Part shown: piece by piece, positions 5,260-5,450 of the stretch | Layout: each line of letters opens with the position of its first letter | Position numbering within the stretch: the first letter of the stretch is position 1 | Source of the DNA: Clostridiaceae bacterium | GTDB taxonomy: Bacteria; Bacillota; Clostridia; DSM-8532 | Reading direction: 5' to 3' | Length of the DNA stretch: 5,450 bases | Assembly: GCA_012727625.1 (NCBI GenBank) | Contig: JAAYGP010000183.1 | Span: 1 to 5,450, forward strand | Notes under the pieces: model-generated | What the model saw: the letters and a program-made list of their open reading frames with translations, nothing else | The model's database searches: none | Told to the model about the DNA's origin: nothing | Made by a program: the position numbers and the translations under genes

Positions 5260-5350
5260 ATATTCAATATTTATTTGTGTCATTGCAAATGGAAAGGCGT
5301 ATGCTTGCTGAATTGCATTGAAATCAGATTGGATGCGGGGAGGATTTCCT

Positions 5351-5450
5351 ATGGATATGGTTTGTTTCGCTAAGATTGTAAAAAAAGCTTCTGTTGTTCT
5401 GGCGGCGGAAAAGCCGGAAAAGAAAATTCTAGCCCTTCAATTTATTGCAC
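5351..5450 (+). CDS. Unrecognised protein, 5' end only
   Basis: An open frame of 33 complete codons starts at ATG 5351 and runs off the right edge. A very strong ribosome site GGGGAGG (5337-5343) lies 7 bases upstream, and a promoter can be placed further up, so this is a real gene start. The visible N-terminus begins MDMVCFAKIVKKA, continues with a short apolar stretch (SVVLAA) and a lysine- and glutamate-rich part, then becomes apolar again. No family is recognisable from this much. It is transcribed divergently from the hemerythrin operon. Confidence 0.75.
   Translation, partial: MDMVCFAKIVKKASVVLAAEKPEKKILALQFIA

Larger units (their letters stand above)
4930..5350. other. Divergent intergenic region, 421 bases, no gene seen
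   Basis: This stretch separates the minus-strand hemerythrin operon from the plus-strand gene at 5351. It contains the leader hairpin, a promoter on each strand and the 15-bp palindrome. It also has eight TAACA/TGTTA pentamers between 4968 and 5225, and a weak imperfect stem around 5120-5137 (GACT-ATTC-AGTC core). I found no convincing coding frame, tRNA or known riboswitch pattern between 5060 and 5230. Confidence 0.6.

Noticed and set aside
4930..5350. Cyclic di-GMP or other known riboswitch in the hemerythrin leader
   Set aside because: I looked for the conserved core patterns of common classes and did not see them, and the leader from the best promoter is only about 65 bases.

Overview
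The window looks like chromosomal DNA from a low-GC Gram-positive bacterium of the Clostridia. The base composition is AT-rich, Shine-Dalgarno sequences are strong (GGAGG, GGGGAGG), promoters are of sigma-A type, LexA boxes follow the Bacillus/Clostridium consensus GAAC-RNRY-GTTC, and the proteins (YneA-like LysM protein, PspC, PAS-GGDEF-HD-GYP, bacteriohemerythrin, RF3) are typical of anaerobic clostridia. A Ruminiclostridium/Acetivibrio-like genus is a guess, not shown by the sequence. No mobile element, CRISPR array, tRNA or rRNA was seen.

Left part (1-1107, + strand). A promoter with two LexA operators drives a 92-residue membrane-anchored LysM protein that resembles the SOS cell-division suppressor YneA. 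In Bacillus, yneA lies divergent to lexA, so lexA is probably just off the left edge. A second promoter then serves a two-gene unit: a free-standing tandem ACT-domain protein and a 62-residue PspC-domain membrane protein. An intrinsic terminator whose stem starts inside the last pspC codons closes this unit.

Middle (1108-2848). A single gene with its own promoter encodes a soluble PAS-GGDEF-HD-GYP protein. The motifs for making cyclic di-GMP, for feedback inhibition and for breaking the molecule down all look intact. The 211-base gap between its stop and the convergent gene holds a hairpin with a U-tract in the minus-strand direction, a second perfect hairpin and a 12-bp direct repeat.

Right part (2849-5450). 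Two minus-strand genes form a probable operon: a bacteriohemerythrin (upstream) and peptide chain release factor 3, prfC (downstream). They are separated by 56 bases that contain half of a 25-bp imperfect tandem duplication. Upstream of the hemerythrin gene are a good promoter and, between that promoter and the Shine-Dalgarno, a terminator-like hairpin that could act as an attenuator for the operon. The 421-base divergent intergenic region also has a 15-bp palindrome and an unusual number of TAACA/TGTTA motifs. At the right edge a plus-strand gene begins with a strong ribosome binding site and runs off the window; its product is not recognisable.

The main themes are SOS-controlled division arrest on the left, cyclic di-GMP turnover in the centre, and an oxygen/iron-binding protein linked to a translation factor on the right. 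The most testable new point is the possible transcription attenuation ahead of hemerythrin-prfC.
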